DNA from: Prevotella sp. UBA3757
Lineage (GTDB): Bacteria; Bacteroidota; Bacteroidia; Bacteroidales; Bacteroidaceae
Assembly: GCA_002371715.1 (NCBI GenBank)
Contig: DFGF01000068.1
Span: forward strand, 1-64,000
Length of the DNA stretch: 64,000 nt
Direction of reading: 5' to 3'
In this document: positions 16,580 to 24,762 of the stretch, one piece after another
Layout: each line of letters begins with the position of its first letter
How positions within the stretch are numbered: position 1 is the first letter of the stretch
Made by a program: the position numbers and the translations under genes
The notes under the pieces: generated by a model
The model's database searches: none
What the model was told of the DNA's origin: nothing
Seen by the model: only the letters and a program-made list of their open reading frames with translations

Positions 16580-16948
16580 GTGAGGATAGCAGCGGGCAAC
16601 ATATTTCTGGAGCAGATGCGGTTCTATGCCTATCACGGTGTGATGGAACAGGAAAGGCTGGTTGGAGGCTACTATCTGGTGACCCTTACCGCCGAAGCCG
16701 ACCTGACGGCTGCCGTCCAGTCTGACGATGTGGCAGATACCGTCAACTATGCGTCGCTCTACGCACTCGTAGAGCGTGAGATGGACATTCCGTCGAGACT
16801 TCTGGAACACGTTGCAGGTCGGATAGGCCGGCGCGCCCTGGAAGAATTTGACAGGATAACGGCGCTGACCGTCAGAGTAGTCAAGGAGAACCCGCCGATG
16901 GGGGCAGACAGCCGGGGGGCTGGCGTGGAGGTAAAATTTAAAAGGTAA
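16580..16948 (+). CDS. folB: Dihydroneopterin aldolase (FolB)
   Basis: A 122-residue protein with the family signature IFLEQMRFYAYHGVMEQER near the start, DTVNYASLYALVE in the middle and VVKENPPMGADSRGAGVEV at the end, where the conserved Lys sits. FolB splits dihydroneopterin to 6-hydroxymethyl-dihydropterin in folate synthesis; it is cytoplasmic and forms octamers. The start is odd: the only suitable in-frame start is GTG at 16580, and the AGGAGG sequence (16575-16580) abuts and overlaps it. An ATG at 16616 would delete the conserved N-terminal strand. The last codons (KFKR, stop) lie in an 8-bp-period repeat. Confidence 0.9.
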   Translation: MRIAAGNIFLEQMRFYAYHGVMEQERLVGGYYLVTLTAEADLTAAVQSDDVADTVNYASLYALVEREMDIPSRLLEHVAGRIGRRALEEFDRITALTVRVVKENPPMGADSRGAGVEVKFKR

Positions 16949-17085
16949 AAAGGTAAAAAAGTAAAAAGGTTAATAATAAATAAAGGTGTAACAGATACAA
17001 CGATGAAACTCAGGAATATACGATTAAATAGGATGGTCAAAGCATGTCTATTGCTTTTACCTTTTTACCTTTTTATCCTTTTACC
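16939..17085. repeat. Two complementary 8-bp repeats bracketing the amidase start codon
   Basis: 16939-16970 is about four copies of AAAAGGTA. 17054-17085 is about four copies of its complement, TTTTTACC, read in frame in the amidase signal peptide. The arms can pair over roughly 25-30 bases with few mismatches, which would place the start codon (17003) in the loop and the 5' coding region in the stem. Confidence 0.75.
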
Positions 17086-18370
17086 ATTACACGCAGCCAA
17101 GAAAAAGACATTTACGCTCGTGATTGATGCCGGACATGGCGGTCACGACGCGGGAGCCATCGGTTCACTGACCAAGGAGAAGACCATCAACCTGAACGTG
17201 GCATTGGCCTTTGGACGGCTGGTGGAGCGTAACTGTAAGGACGTGAGAGTCGTCTACACCCGCAAGACCGATGTGTTTGTGCCCCTGCATACCCGTGCCG
17301 ACATTGCCAACAAGGCCAAGGCCGACCTCTTCATCAGCATCCATACCAATGCGCTGCCTAAGAGGCGCATCTCGCGCGGTCTGGAAACCTATACGCTGGG
17401 CATGCACCGCGCTTCCGATAATCTCGATGTCGCTAAGCGCGAGAATTCGGTCATCCTGATTGAGAAAGACTACAAACAGCGTTATCAGGGTTTCGACCCT
17501 AATTCCTCGGAAAGCTATATCATGTTCGAGTTTATTCAGGATCGCAACATGGCACAGAGCGTAGAGCTGGCCAAACTGGTGCAGAAGCGAACCTGCCAGA
17601 CGGCAGGCCGTCAGAACAAGGGCGTGAAGCAAGCTGGATTCCTCGTGCTGCGCGAGACGTCGATGCCCAGCTGTCTGATTGAGCTCGGTTTTATCTCGAC
17701 ACCCGATGAAGAACGCTTCCTGCACTCGTCGAGTGGGGTGGAGATGCTGGGACGGGGCATCTACCAGGCTTTTGTCGACTACTACAAAAGTCACGACGTA
17801 AAAGGCAGCAAACAGGATGTCGTTGTCGAGAATGCCGATACCAAAGCCACCAAGGCGGAGGCAACTGAGAAGCCTAAGACGGAGGATACCAAGCCTGCTG
17901 CAGAAGTTGTCAAGAAGGTTACGGCTGTCAAGAAGGATACGGCTGTCAGGCAGCCGGCTCCTGCGCCTACGCTTTTAGCCCAACTGTCACCGATGCCTGC
18001 TGAACCAGCACCGGCACCCGAGCAGCCTGCCACCCAGGAAACCAAGTCTGTGTCAGTGCCTGACCAGGACTCGCTGGTCGCCCCACAGGCGGAAGCTCCC
18101 GTCTTTAAGTTGCAGATTCTGGCCTCGGCCACAAAGTTGAGGCGTACTGACCCCCAGCTGAAGGGCCAGAAGCAGGCCGACTGCTTCCAGGAGGGTGGAT
18201 TGTATAAATATACGCTGGGCAGTTCCGAGAACTATCAGGAGATATATCAGCTGCGTAAGGCCCAGCTGGCCCGTTTTCCCCAGTCGTTCATCATTGCCTT
18301 CAAGGGCGGCGTGAAAATGGACGTCCGGCAGGCTATCAGGGAATATAGAAGTAGAAAAGTTAAAAGATAA
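17003..18370 (+). CDS. Secreted N-acetylmuramoyl-L-alanine amidase with SPOR-like C-terminus
   Basis: A 455-residue protein. The signal peptide is residues about 1-33 (hydrophobic core ACLLLLPFYLFILLPL, encoded partly by the repeat above). Residues about 38-255 are an Amidase_3 domain: DAGHGGHDAG (first zinc His about 45), SIHTNAL (about 112-118) and LIELGFIS with the catalytic Glu (about 225-232). A Lys/Ala/Pro-rich linker (about 265-365) leads to a SPOR-like domain (VFKLQILAS to the end) that may target denuded glycan at the septum. It cleaves peptide stems from MurNAc in the periplasm, acting in daughter-cell separation. The mlaD gene follows 25 bp downstream and is probably co-transcribed. 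A start at 17033 is possible but leaves fewer basic residues. Confidence 0.9.
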   Translation: MKLRNIRLNRMVKACLLLLPFYLFILLPLHAAKKKTFTLVIDAGHGGHDAGAIGSLTKEKTINLNVALAFGRLVERNCKDVRVVYTRKTDVFVPLHTRADIANKAKADLFISIHTNALPKRRISRGLETYTLGMHRASDNLDVAKRENSVILIEKDYKQRYQGFDPNSSESYIMFEFIQDRNMAQSVELAKLVQKRTCQTAGRQNKGVKQAGFLVLRETSMPSCLIELGFISTPDEERFLHSSSGVEMLGRGIYQAFVDYYKSHDVKGSKQDVVVENADTKATKAEATEKPKTEDTKPAAEVVKKVTAVKKDTAVRQPAPAPTLLAQLSPMPAEPAPAPEQPATQETKSVSVPDQDSLVAPQAEAPVFKLQILASATKLRRTDPQLKGQKQADCFQEGGLYKYTLGSSENYQEIYQLRKAQLARFPQSFIIAFKGGVKMDVRQAIREYRSRKVKR

Positions 18371-18395
18371 ATACATAAAAATAATAGAGTGCAAT

Positions 18396-19301
18396 ATGAA
18401 ATTTACCAAGGAAATCAAGATTGCCTTAGTGGCCATTCTGGCCATCGTCGTGCTGTTTTTCGGTCTGCAGTTCCTGAAGGGACTGACCATCTTCTCGAAT
18501 GACGATTCCTACTACGTGACGTTCAACGATGTCAGCGGTCTGTCGCCCTCGTCGCCTATCTATGCCAATGGCTATAAGGTTGGCGTGGTGAAGGACATCA
18601 TCTATGACTACAGCCCGGAGGGTAAGATTGTAGCCGTCATGGGGCTTGACAAGAACATGAGGCTGCCCCAGGGCTCACATGCCGAGATTGCCAGCGACCT
18701 GCTGGGCAATATCAAGGTCAACCTGGTGCTGGGCGATGACCCGCTGCACATGCTGGCAGCAGGCGACACCATCAGCGGTGGGGCAGAATTGGGCATGATG
18801 AGCAAGCTGGGCAGCATGATGCCCGCCGTAGAGGCTATACTCCCCAAGCTCGATTCCATCATGAGCAGCCTGAACGTGCTGCTGGCCGACCCCGCCCTGC
18901 GTAACACCCTGCACAACGTGGAGGGCATGACCGGCAACCTCAATGCCACCAGTCAGGAACTCCGGAGCCTCTCGGCCTCGCTGAACCGCGACGTGCCCGG
19001 CATGATGCACAAGGCCAACGGCGTGCTCGACAATACGCAACAGCTGACAAAGAACCTCTCGGCTGTCGACGTGGCGGCTATGACGGCCAGCGTCAACAAG
19101 ACCCTGGAGAATGTGGAGCAGATGACCCGTAAGCTGAACTCGAACGAGGGCACCCTGGGACTCCTCATGCGTGATGCCTCGCTCTATAACAACCTGACGG
19201 CAACGGCTGCTTCAGCGGACTCGCTGCTCATCGATTTGAAAGCCCATCCGAAGCGTTACGTACACTTCTCCATTTTTGGGAAAAGTGATAAACAAAAATA
19301 A
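18396..19301 (+). CDS. MlaD-family (MCE domain) lipid-transport protein
   Basis: A 301-residue protein with an uncleaved N-terminal membrane anchor (IKIALVAILAIVVLFFGLQF), then an MCE domain at about residues 38-115 (VSGLSPSSPIYANGYKVGVV and SHAEIASDLLGNIKVNL), then a long helical region of about 160 residues rich in LN and S (pore-forming helices in other MCE proteins). MlaD/MCE proteins carry phospholipids between the membranes with an MlaEF-type ABC transporter; those genes are not in this window. Placement after the amidase is a Bacteroidetes arrangement I recognise. Periplasmic, anchored in the inner membrane. Confidence 0.88.
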   Translation: MKFTKEIKIALVAILAIVVLFFGLQFLKGLTIFSNDDSYYVTFNDVSGLSPSSPIYANGYKVGVVKDIIYDYSPEGKIVAVMGLDKNMRLPQGSHAEIASDLLGNIKVNLVLGDDPLHMLAAGDTISGGAELGMMSKLGSMMPAVEAILPKLDSIMSSLNVLLADPALRNTLHNVEGMTGNLNATSQELRSLSASLNRDVPGMMHKANGVLDNTQQLTKNLSAVDVAAMTASVNKTLENVEQMTRKLNSNEGTLGLLMRDASLYNNLTATAASADSLLIDLKAHPKRYVHFSIFGKSDKQK

Positions 19302-19406
19302 TCGCAATTTTTAATTTGTCTAAATAGGTTGGCGTGGCCGACATTCCACTGCCGGGGCTTGGCAATTGCTTGATAATACTGCACTTTACGGCCATCTGAT
19401 TTATCT

Positions 19407-19436
19407 TCCTGCACAGGGGTTGTACCTTGTGCAGGA
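19407..19436. terminator. Hairpin downstream of mlaD
   Basis: Perfect 9-bp arms TCCTGCACA / TGTGCAGGA with a 12-nt loop, followed by TTCTGTTT. It may terminate mlaD transcription. The TGTGC cores are not DnaA boxes. Confidence 0.5.
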
Positions 19437-19445
19437 TTCTGTTTA

Positions 19446-19467
19446 AAGTGTCAAGTATCAGACACTT
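19446..19467. terminator. Second hairpin downstream of mlaD
   Basis: Arms AAGTGTC / GACACTT with an 8-nt loop, then ACAATTTT. Weak terminator-like structure. The rest of the 373-bp gap up to dnaA holds only the promoter below and one single-mismatch DnaA-box-like word (19556-19564). Confidence 0.4.
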
Positions 19468-19573
19468 ACAATTTTCAAAATGCCTGAGCGATAAAATCTT
19501 TTCAAAACTGTGGTAAGGTTCGGAATATGAAGAGATTACGCGCTCCCTTATGTTATGTGGCTAAAAATGCGGA

Positions 19574-19605
19574 TTTGTTTTTTTGAAAAAAAAGTGCGAA
19601 CTTTG
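19574..19605 (+). promoter_or_regulatory. Promoter of dnaA
   Basis: TTTG (19574-19577), 20 bp, GAACTTTG (19598-19605): consensus except G for T in the first position of the -7 box. The leader to the ATG at 19675 is about 60 nt. Confidence 0.6.
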
Positions 19606-19674
19606 CACTCGAAAATAACGAGACCATCATCTAGTCTTAAGTAAAAAAAATAAATAAAAAGTAAGTAACGCCGC

Positions 19675-21084
19675 ATGGGAAATAGTCCAAAGGCGCTTTG
19701 GGACAACTGCCTTAGTCTGATTAAGGAAAACGTCACGGAGCAGCAATTCAGAACGTGGTTCGCGCCAATCGTCTTCGAGAGTTACAACGAAGACACGCGG
19801 ACTTTACTCGTACAGGTACCGAGTATGTACGTGTACGAGTATCTGGAGCAGTATTATGTCGGCCTGCTGAGCAAGGCGCTGACCCGCTGTTTCGGTCAGA
19901 GCATCCAGCTGACTTACCGTATCGTGACTGACAAGCAGCATGGCTTGTCGCAGGATGTAGAGGCTGAGGCTCCTGTCAATATCGACTTCCCGCAGCCCGT
20001 CGTGGGTGGCAATAAGGCTCCTGACATCCTCGATGCTGCCGTGCCGCAGGACCTCAATCCCCAGCTCGACATCCATAAGACGTTCCAGAACTTTATCGAG
20101 GGCGACTCCAATAAGTTGCCGCGTACCGTTGGTGTCTCGATAGCCGAGCATCCGGGTAAGTCTACCTTCAACCCCTTCTTTGTCTACGGACCGTCGGGGT
20201 GTGGCAAGACGCACCTTATTAATGCCATTGGCGTGCGTTGCAAGGAGATGTACCCTGCAAAGCGGGTCCTCTACGTGTCGGCTCGCCTCTTCCAGGTGCA
20301 GTTTACCGATGCCGTCCGCCAAAACAAGGTCAACGAGTTTATTCAGTTCTATCAGACCATCGACGTGCTGATAGTCGACGACATACAGGAGTGGGCAACA
20401 GCCACGAAGACGCTTGACACTTTCTTCCATATTTTCGACCACCTGTTCCGTCTGGGCAAACAGATTATTCTGGCCTCCGACCGGCCGCCCGTTGACCTGC
20501 AGGGCGTCAAGGATCGTCTGCTGACGCGTTTTGCCTGTGGACTGATTGCCGAACTGGAGCAGCCTAATGTCCAGTTGTGCATCGACATACTGAAGGCCAA
20601 GTGTCGTCGGGACGGACTGAATATCCCTGCTGACGTCATCCAGTTCATCGCTGAGACTGCCAATGGCAGCGTGCGCGACTTGGAGGGTGTGGTCAACCAG
20701 TTGTTGGCCTATTCCATCGTCTACAACTCGAATGTCGACATGCGTTTGGCCGAGCGCGTCATCAAGCGTGCCGTCAAGATAGACAACAAGCCGCTAACCA
20801 TCGACGACATCCTCGAGAAAGTATGCACTCACTACAATGTGCCCCAGCAGCAGGTTTTCAGTCGCAGCCGTAAGCGCGACTATGTGCTGGTACGTCAGGT
20901 TTCCATGTATCTGGCTCAGAAGTACACGAAGATGCCAGCTTCGCGTATTGGTCAGCTCATTGGCGGCCGTGACCATTCCACCGTCATCCACAGCTGCTCG
21001 ACCATCGAACAGCGCCTGAAGGTCGACAAGGCATTCCTTTCTGAACTCAACAGCATTGAGAACTCCTTCAAACTTAAGAAGTAG
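19675..21084 (+). CDS. dnaA: Chromosomal replication initiator DnaA
   Basis: A 469-residue protein with the full DnaA layout. Domain I (about 1-75) starts MGNSPKALWDNCLSLIKENV. A short linker follows. AAA+ domain III has Walker A GPSGCGKTH (about 172-180) and Walker B VLIVDDIQ (about 231-238). Domain IV has the DNA-binding signature SRIGQLIGGRDHSTVIHSC (about 423-441). It binds DnaA boxes in oriC and opens the duplex. It is a single transcription unit behind a good promoter. No clear cluster of DnaA boxes is visible on either side, so I do not place oriC here. The next gene is convergent after 82 bp. Confidence 0.97.
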   Translation: MGNSPKALWDNCLSLIKENVTEQQFRTWFAPIVFESYNEDTRTLLVQVPSMYVYEYLEQYYVGLLSKALTRCFGQSIQLTYRIVTDKQHGLSQDVEAEAPVNIDFPQPVVGGNKAPDILDAAVPQDLNPQLDIHKTFQNFIEGDSNKLPRTVGVSIAEHPGKSTFNPFFVYGPSGCGKTHLINAIGVRCKEMYPAKRVLYVSARLFQVQFTDAVRQNKVNEFIQFYQTIDVLIVDDIQEWATATKTLDTFFHIFDHLFRLGKQIILASDRPPVDLQGVKDRLLTRFACGLIAELEQPNVQLCIDILKAKCRRDGLNIPADVIQFIAETANGSVRDLEGVVNQLLAYSIVYNSNVDMRLAERVIKRAVKIDNKPLTIDDILEKVCTHYNVPQQQVFSRSRKRDYVLVRQVSMYLAQKYTKMPASRIGQLIGGRDHSTVIHSCSTIEQRLKVDKAFLSELNSIENSFKLKK

Positions 21085-21166
21085 CTCTTGCCTTTTCTGC
21101 TCTTTTGTGGTGTTACTTCGGTAGCATGGCCACGGCCTTGAACATGAATTGTGCCGCCGATGGCTG

Positions 21167-22114
21167 TCACCCAACAGCCCGCATGTTACGGGCAAGCTGG
21201 GCGGTGCTGCTGGCACCAACAAGTACGCTGGTGACGCCTTGTTGCTGTAGAATCCAGCGCAGGGCGCGCTCGGCCAGTGTGCGCCCTTCGGCCAGTGCCT
21301 CGGCGTTCCACGCCTGAAGCTGCTGGAGCAGCTGGGGTGTCAGCATCTCGTGTTTCAGGAAATGCTCGCGCGTCATGCGCGACCCCTCAGGAATGCCGTT
21401 GAGGTAGCGGTCGGTCAGCAGCCCCTGGGCCAGTGGCGAGAAGGAGATGAAACCTACTCCCGACTCGTGGCAGAGCTGCAGGATGCCCTCGTCCATGGGG
21501 GCGCGGTCGAGCATGTTGAGGCGTCCCTGGTAGATGAGCAGGGGCACGTCGCGCTCCTTGAGATACTGGATGGCAAAGCGCGTGGCGTCGAGCGGCCATC
21601 GTGAGATGCCGACGTAGAGGGCCTTGCCCGTGCGGACGATGTCGACGAGGGCCTGCAGGGTCTCCTCCAATGGCGTGTCGGGGTCGTAGCGGTGGGAATA
21701 GAAGAGGTCGACATAGTCGAGACGCATGCGGCGCAGCGACTGGTCGAGCGAGGCCATGAGATACTTGCGTGAGCCCCAGTTGCCATAGGGGCCGTCCCAC
21801 ATGTCGTAGCCGGCCTTGGTCGAGATGAACAGTTCGTCGCGGTAGGGCCGGAAGTCCTCGTCCATGACGCGCCCTAACGTCTGCTCGGCCGAACCGTACG
21901 GCGGGCCGTAGTTGTTGGCCAGGTCGAGGTGAGTGATGCCGTGGTCGAAGGCATAGCGCAGGATTTCCCTGGAGCGCTGGTAGTCGTCGATGCCTCCGAA
22001 GTTGTGCCACAGTCCGAGACTGATTTTTGGCAGCAGTACGCCCGAACGTCCGCAGCGCTGGTAGAGCGTTGCGGACTGTTCGTAGCGTGTGGGGCTTGCT
22101 GTATAATGATTCAT
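21167..22114 (-). CDS. Aldo/keto reductase (YghZ/GpR-type), shortened C-terminus
   Basis: A 315-residue protein that follows E. coli YghZ (L-glyceraldehyde-3-phosphate reductase) closely by eye: SLGLWHNFGGIDDYQRSREIL, GITHLDLANNYGPPYGSAE with the catalytic Asp and Tyr, FISTKAGYDMWDGPYGN with the catalytic Lys, and SPLAQGLLTDRYLNGIP. It stops after GASSTAQLARNMRAVG, so about 30 C-terminal residues present in YghZ are missing; the bases beyond do not resume the match in another frame that I can find. It is the last gene of the four-gene minus-strand pectin operon (22-bp gap to GH106). A role in reducing an aldehyde from rhamnose or uronate catabolism is plausible inference only. Activity may be affected by the truncation. 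Confidence 0.85.
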   Translation of the reverse strand: MNHYTASPTRYEQSATLYQRCGRSGVLLPKISLGLWHNFGGIDDYQRSREILRYAFDHGITHLDLANNYGPPYGSAEQTLGRVMDEDFRPYRDELFISTKAGYDMWDGPYGNWGSRKYLMASLDQSLRRMRLDYVDLFYSHRYDPDTPLEETLQALVDIVRTGKALYVGISRWPLDATRFAIQYLKERDVPLLIYQGRLNMLDRAPMDEGILQLCHESGVGFISFSPLAQGLLTDRYLNGIPEGSRMTREHFLKHEMLTPQLLQQLQAWNAEALAEGRTLAERALRWILQQQGVTSVLVGASSTAQLARNMRAVG

Positions 22115-22136
22115 GATGTTTGTGGAGTGTTTGGAA

Positions 22137-24707
22137 TTATAGTTTCTTGATGAGTCTGACCGCTGAGTTGAGTCCGCTTTTTACGGGTTCCCACTGGTCG
22201 TAAGTGGTCTTCTTGTAGTTGATGTCGACCACGTTGATTTCCTCCATCTTGCGCCACTTCACCCCCCGGCGGTCCAGGTCGGCAATACGGTTGGCTGGCA
22301 GGTTGGTGACCTCAATGCGGATTTCGTTCTTGCCGGCCTTCAGGTCACCGGCCTTGACGTCGAGCACGTATGGCACGCTCCAGGCGCAGCCTACGAACTG
22401 GCCGTTGATGTAGACGCGGGCCGACTCGCGGACGTCACCCAGGTCAATCTGCCAGGACTGTGCGTCCTTCAGGTCGCGCTTTTTCAGTTTCAGCAGGGTG
22501 GTATAGACGCCAGTACCCATGGTCACGCGCACGCTGTCGTCGTCGAGCGTCTCCCAGGTCTGGAGTTGCTGGAGGTTGAAGGTCTTTGTCACCTTCGGTG
22601 CCTCCTCAGTGAATGCCAGCTGCCAGGGGCCGTTGAGCGGGTAGTCCTGTTGGGCGGAGGGTTGCGACAATGTTGCAGCAGACGGGGACAGGGCCGCTGT
22701 ATTGGACGGCGTCGCTGTATTAAACGTCTGGACGATGATGCTCTGACCGGAACGTAGGGCCAGGTGCAGTTTGCCTGCCGTAATGGTGGCGGGAGTGATG
22801 TCGCCATTGAGCGGGTTGAAGAGTGTGGCGCTCTGGAAGGGTACGGCCAGGGGAACGTCTGCCTCAATGTCACGTGGCGTGAGGTTGGCTATGAAGTAAT
22901 GATAGCCCGTGTCGTTGCGGCGCCGGATGGCCTTCAGCCCGAGGCGCGTCTTCATGGCTTCCGGCTGGGCAGCACGTGCAAGCGCCTTTGCGTCGACGTT
23001 GTAGAAGACGGGTGCGCCCTGAGCCTTCAGGGCTGCAATGTGGTCTTTCACCGTCTGGGGCATGCGGCCCGAACCGGGGATGATGAGCCCCCGGTAGCGC
23101 GTGCCGGCAGCGGTCATGAGCGTGCCGTCCTTGTAGCGGACGCCCATGAGCAGTCGCTCGGAGATGTAGTCGCAGTCGAATCCGGCACGGTCAATGTCGA
23201 GTATCGTTTGGATGAACTCCGGCGCCAGCTTGCCCATGGCGTGGATTGAGAACTGCATGAGCAGCTTCTTGGGATTCTTTTGCCACATATCGCGTACGGG
23301 TAGCAATACGAGGAAGTCGTTGTCGGGCTGTCCCCACTGCAGGAAAGACTGGCTGCGCTCCACGTACTGCATGAAGTAGGGGGCATCGCGCCAGATGCTG
23401 TTTGTCGGTGACATGTCGATGGACGCATAGAACTTCCAGCCCGGCCAGGGGTCGTCCTTGGGCGAATAGCAGGTGCCGTGGAAGTACATGTGGTTGACGC
23501 CGGCACAGAACATCAGGTCGAGGTCGGGCTTCAGCTGCGACAGCGACGTGCGGAAGTGCTCGGTGAGCCAGGTGAAGGTCTCGCTCGACGTGTAGGGCTT
23601 GCCACAGACGTGGGCGGCCGACGGGGCGTACTTGAACATCGAGTAGTCAGAGTCGTTCTTGCGCGTCTTGCCTGGGTCGGTGCGCAGGCCCTTGATGCCG
23701 AAGTCGGAGAGTCCGAAGCCCTCAATCTCCGGGATGTCGACGGCGGCGTAGCAGTCGATGAGGTTGGCAGGTGACCCGTGGGCCTGGTTGCGCGTGGTGG
23801 CGCCGTGCGAGTGTGCCCAGGCTGTCCACTGCTGGGTGAAGTTCTCAAGCAGCAGGTCGCCGAGTGTCTCACGGTAGTCAGCCACGATGTTGGCGTCTGC
23901 GGCAATAAGCTGGGGCAGATGCGCCTCGAGTTTGTAGCCGCGGCGTTTCTCGAACTCCTGGAAGAGGGTGGGAGTCCAGGTGGCCTCGCTTACTTCGTAG
24001 CTGTCGTTGAAGAAGGTACGCGGATAGGGCGTGCCGGTGCGCTCGAAGGCTTCTTCGATGTGTTTCAGGTAGTTGGCAACGGCCTTTCGGTCGAAGTGGT
24101 CAATGACCAAGCCCTCGCCGCCGGGTGCGGCACGCTTCACCTTCATGACACCATATTTAATATATACGGCAATGGCCTTCGTGGCCTCCTTCGACTGCAG
24201 GTCAACCATCTGTCCGTCCTTGTCGTAGGCCACGATGCGGTCCAGGCGGCTGTTGACGGCATCCTTGCCCGACAGCGAGAAGTCCGGAGTCGTGCCCGGT
24301 GTGACGTCCCGCTCGACGAAGATGACCCTGCTGGCGCTCTCCTCCAGTGGCACCCACGGTCCGCCGAAGGGCCATCCTGTGCCTGTGGCCATGTCGAGCT
24401 CTATGCCGTTCTGCCGGCACTGCTCGCGGGTGTATCGCAGCATTTCCATCCACTTGTCGGAGAGGTAGGGAATGTTGTTCGCCTGGTTACCCTGGACGCC
24501 ATATAGCGGCGTAATCTCGAGCGAGCCTATGCCGTGGTCGGCATATTGCTTCAGGTTCCACTTCAGGTTCTCCTTGTCGACGGCCGAGCCCAGCCACCAC
24601 CAGCGCGCGCCAGCCTTGGCCTCGTTGGTGACCGGTGGCCAGGACTGGGCCTCTGTGGTTGCGGCAAAGCCGCAACATACACAGAACAAAAGGAAGATTC
24701 GTTTCAT
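22137..24707 (-). CDS. GH106-type alpha-L-rhamnosidase, secreted
   Basis: The protein has 856 residues from the ATG at 24707, which gives the signal peptide MKRIFLLFCVCCGFAATTEA, nearly identical to that of the next gene; an ATG at 24719 adds four residues. The mature start WPPVTNEAKAGARWWWLGSAVD and EITPLYGVQG, GTGWPFGGPWV and FFNDSYEVSEATWTP are typical of the family-106 glycoside hydrolases. The C-terminus has a beta-sandwich with VTNLPANRIADLDRRGVKWR. These enzymes release L-rhamnose from rhamnogalacturonan backbones. Probably periplasmic. It lies between GH105 and an aldo/keto reductase in one operon; released rhamnose fits with rhaM on the opposite arm. Confidence 0.88.
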   Translation of the reverse strand: MKRIFLLFCVCCGFAATTEAQSWPPVTNEAKAGARWWWLGSAVDKENLKWNLKQYADHGIGSLEITPLYGVQGNQANNIPYLSDKWMEMLRYTREQCRQNGIELDMATGTGWPFGGPWVPLEESASRVIFVERDVTPGTTPDFSLSGKDAVNSRLDRIVAYDKDGQMVDLQSKEATKAIAVYIKYGVMKVKRAAPGGEGLVIDHFDRKAVANYLKHIEEAFERTGTPYPRTFFNDSYEVSEATWTPTLFQEFEKRRGYKLEAHLPQLIAADANIVADYRETLGDLLLENFTQQWTAWAHSHGATTRNQAHGSPANLIDCYAAVDIPEIEGFGLSDFGIKGLRTDPGKTRKNDSDYSMFKYAPSAAHVCGKPYTSSETFTWLTEHFRTSLSQLKPDLDLMFCAGVNHMYFHGTCYSPKDDPWPGWKFYASIDMSPTNSIWRDAPYFMQYVERSQSFLQWGQPDNDFLVLLPVRDMWQKNPKKLLMQFSIHAMGKLAPEFIQTILDIDRAGFDCDYISERLLMGVRYKDGTLMTAAGTRYRGLIIPGSGRMPQTVKDHIAALKAQGAPVFYNVDAKALARAAQPEAMKTRLGLKAIRRRNDTGYHYFIANLTPRDIEADVPLAVPFQSATLFNPLNGDITPATITAGKLHLALRSGQSIIVQTFNTATPSNTAALSPSAATLSQPSAQQDYPLNGPWQLAFTEEAPKVTKTFNLQQLQTWETLDDDSVRVTMGTGVYTTLLKLKKRDLKDAQSWQIDLGDVRESARVYINGQFVGCAWSVPYVLDVKAGDLKAGKNEIRIEVTNLPANRIADLDRRGVKWRKMEEINVVDINYKKTTYDQWEPVKSGLNSAVRLIKKL

Positions 24708-24726
24708 CGTGATTTGCATTGAGGTT

Positions 24727-24762
24727 GGTAATTTCTCATTCTCTCATTTCCTTATTTTCTCA
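24727..24762. repeat. 8-bp-period repeat at the GH105 stop codon
   Basis: About four copies of TTTCTCAT/TTTCTCAG occupy the gap between GH106 and GH105 and run into the last codons of GH105. Confidence 0.6.

Noticed and set aside
19302..19674. oriC upstream of dnaA
   Set aside because: Only one DnaA-box-like word with a mismatch (19556-19564) and no AT-rich 13-mer series; the palindromes look more like terminators.
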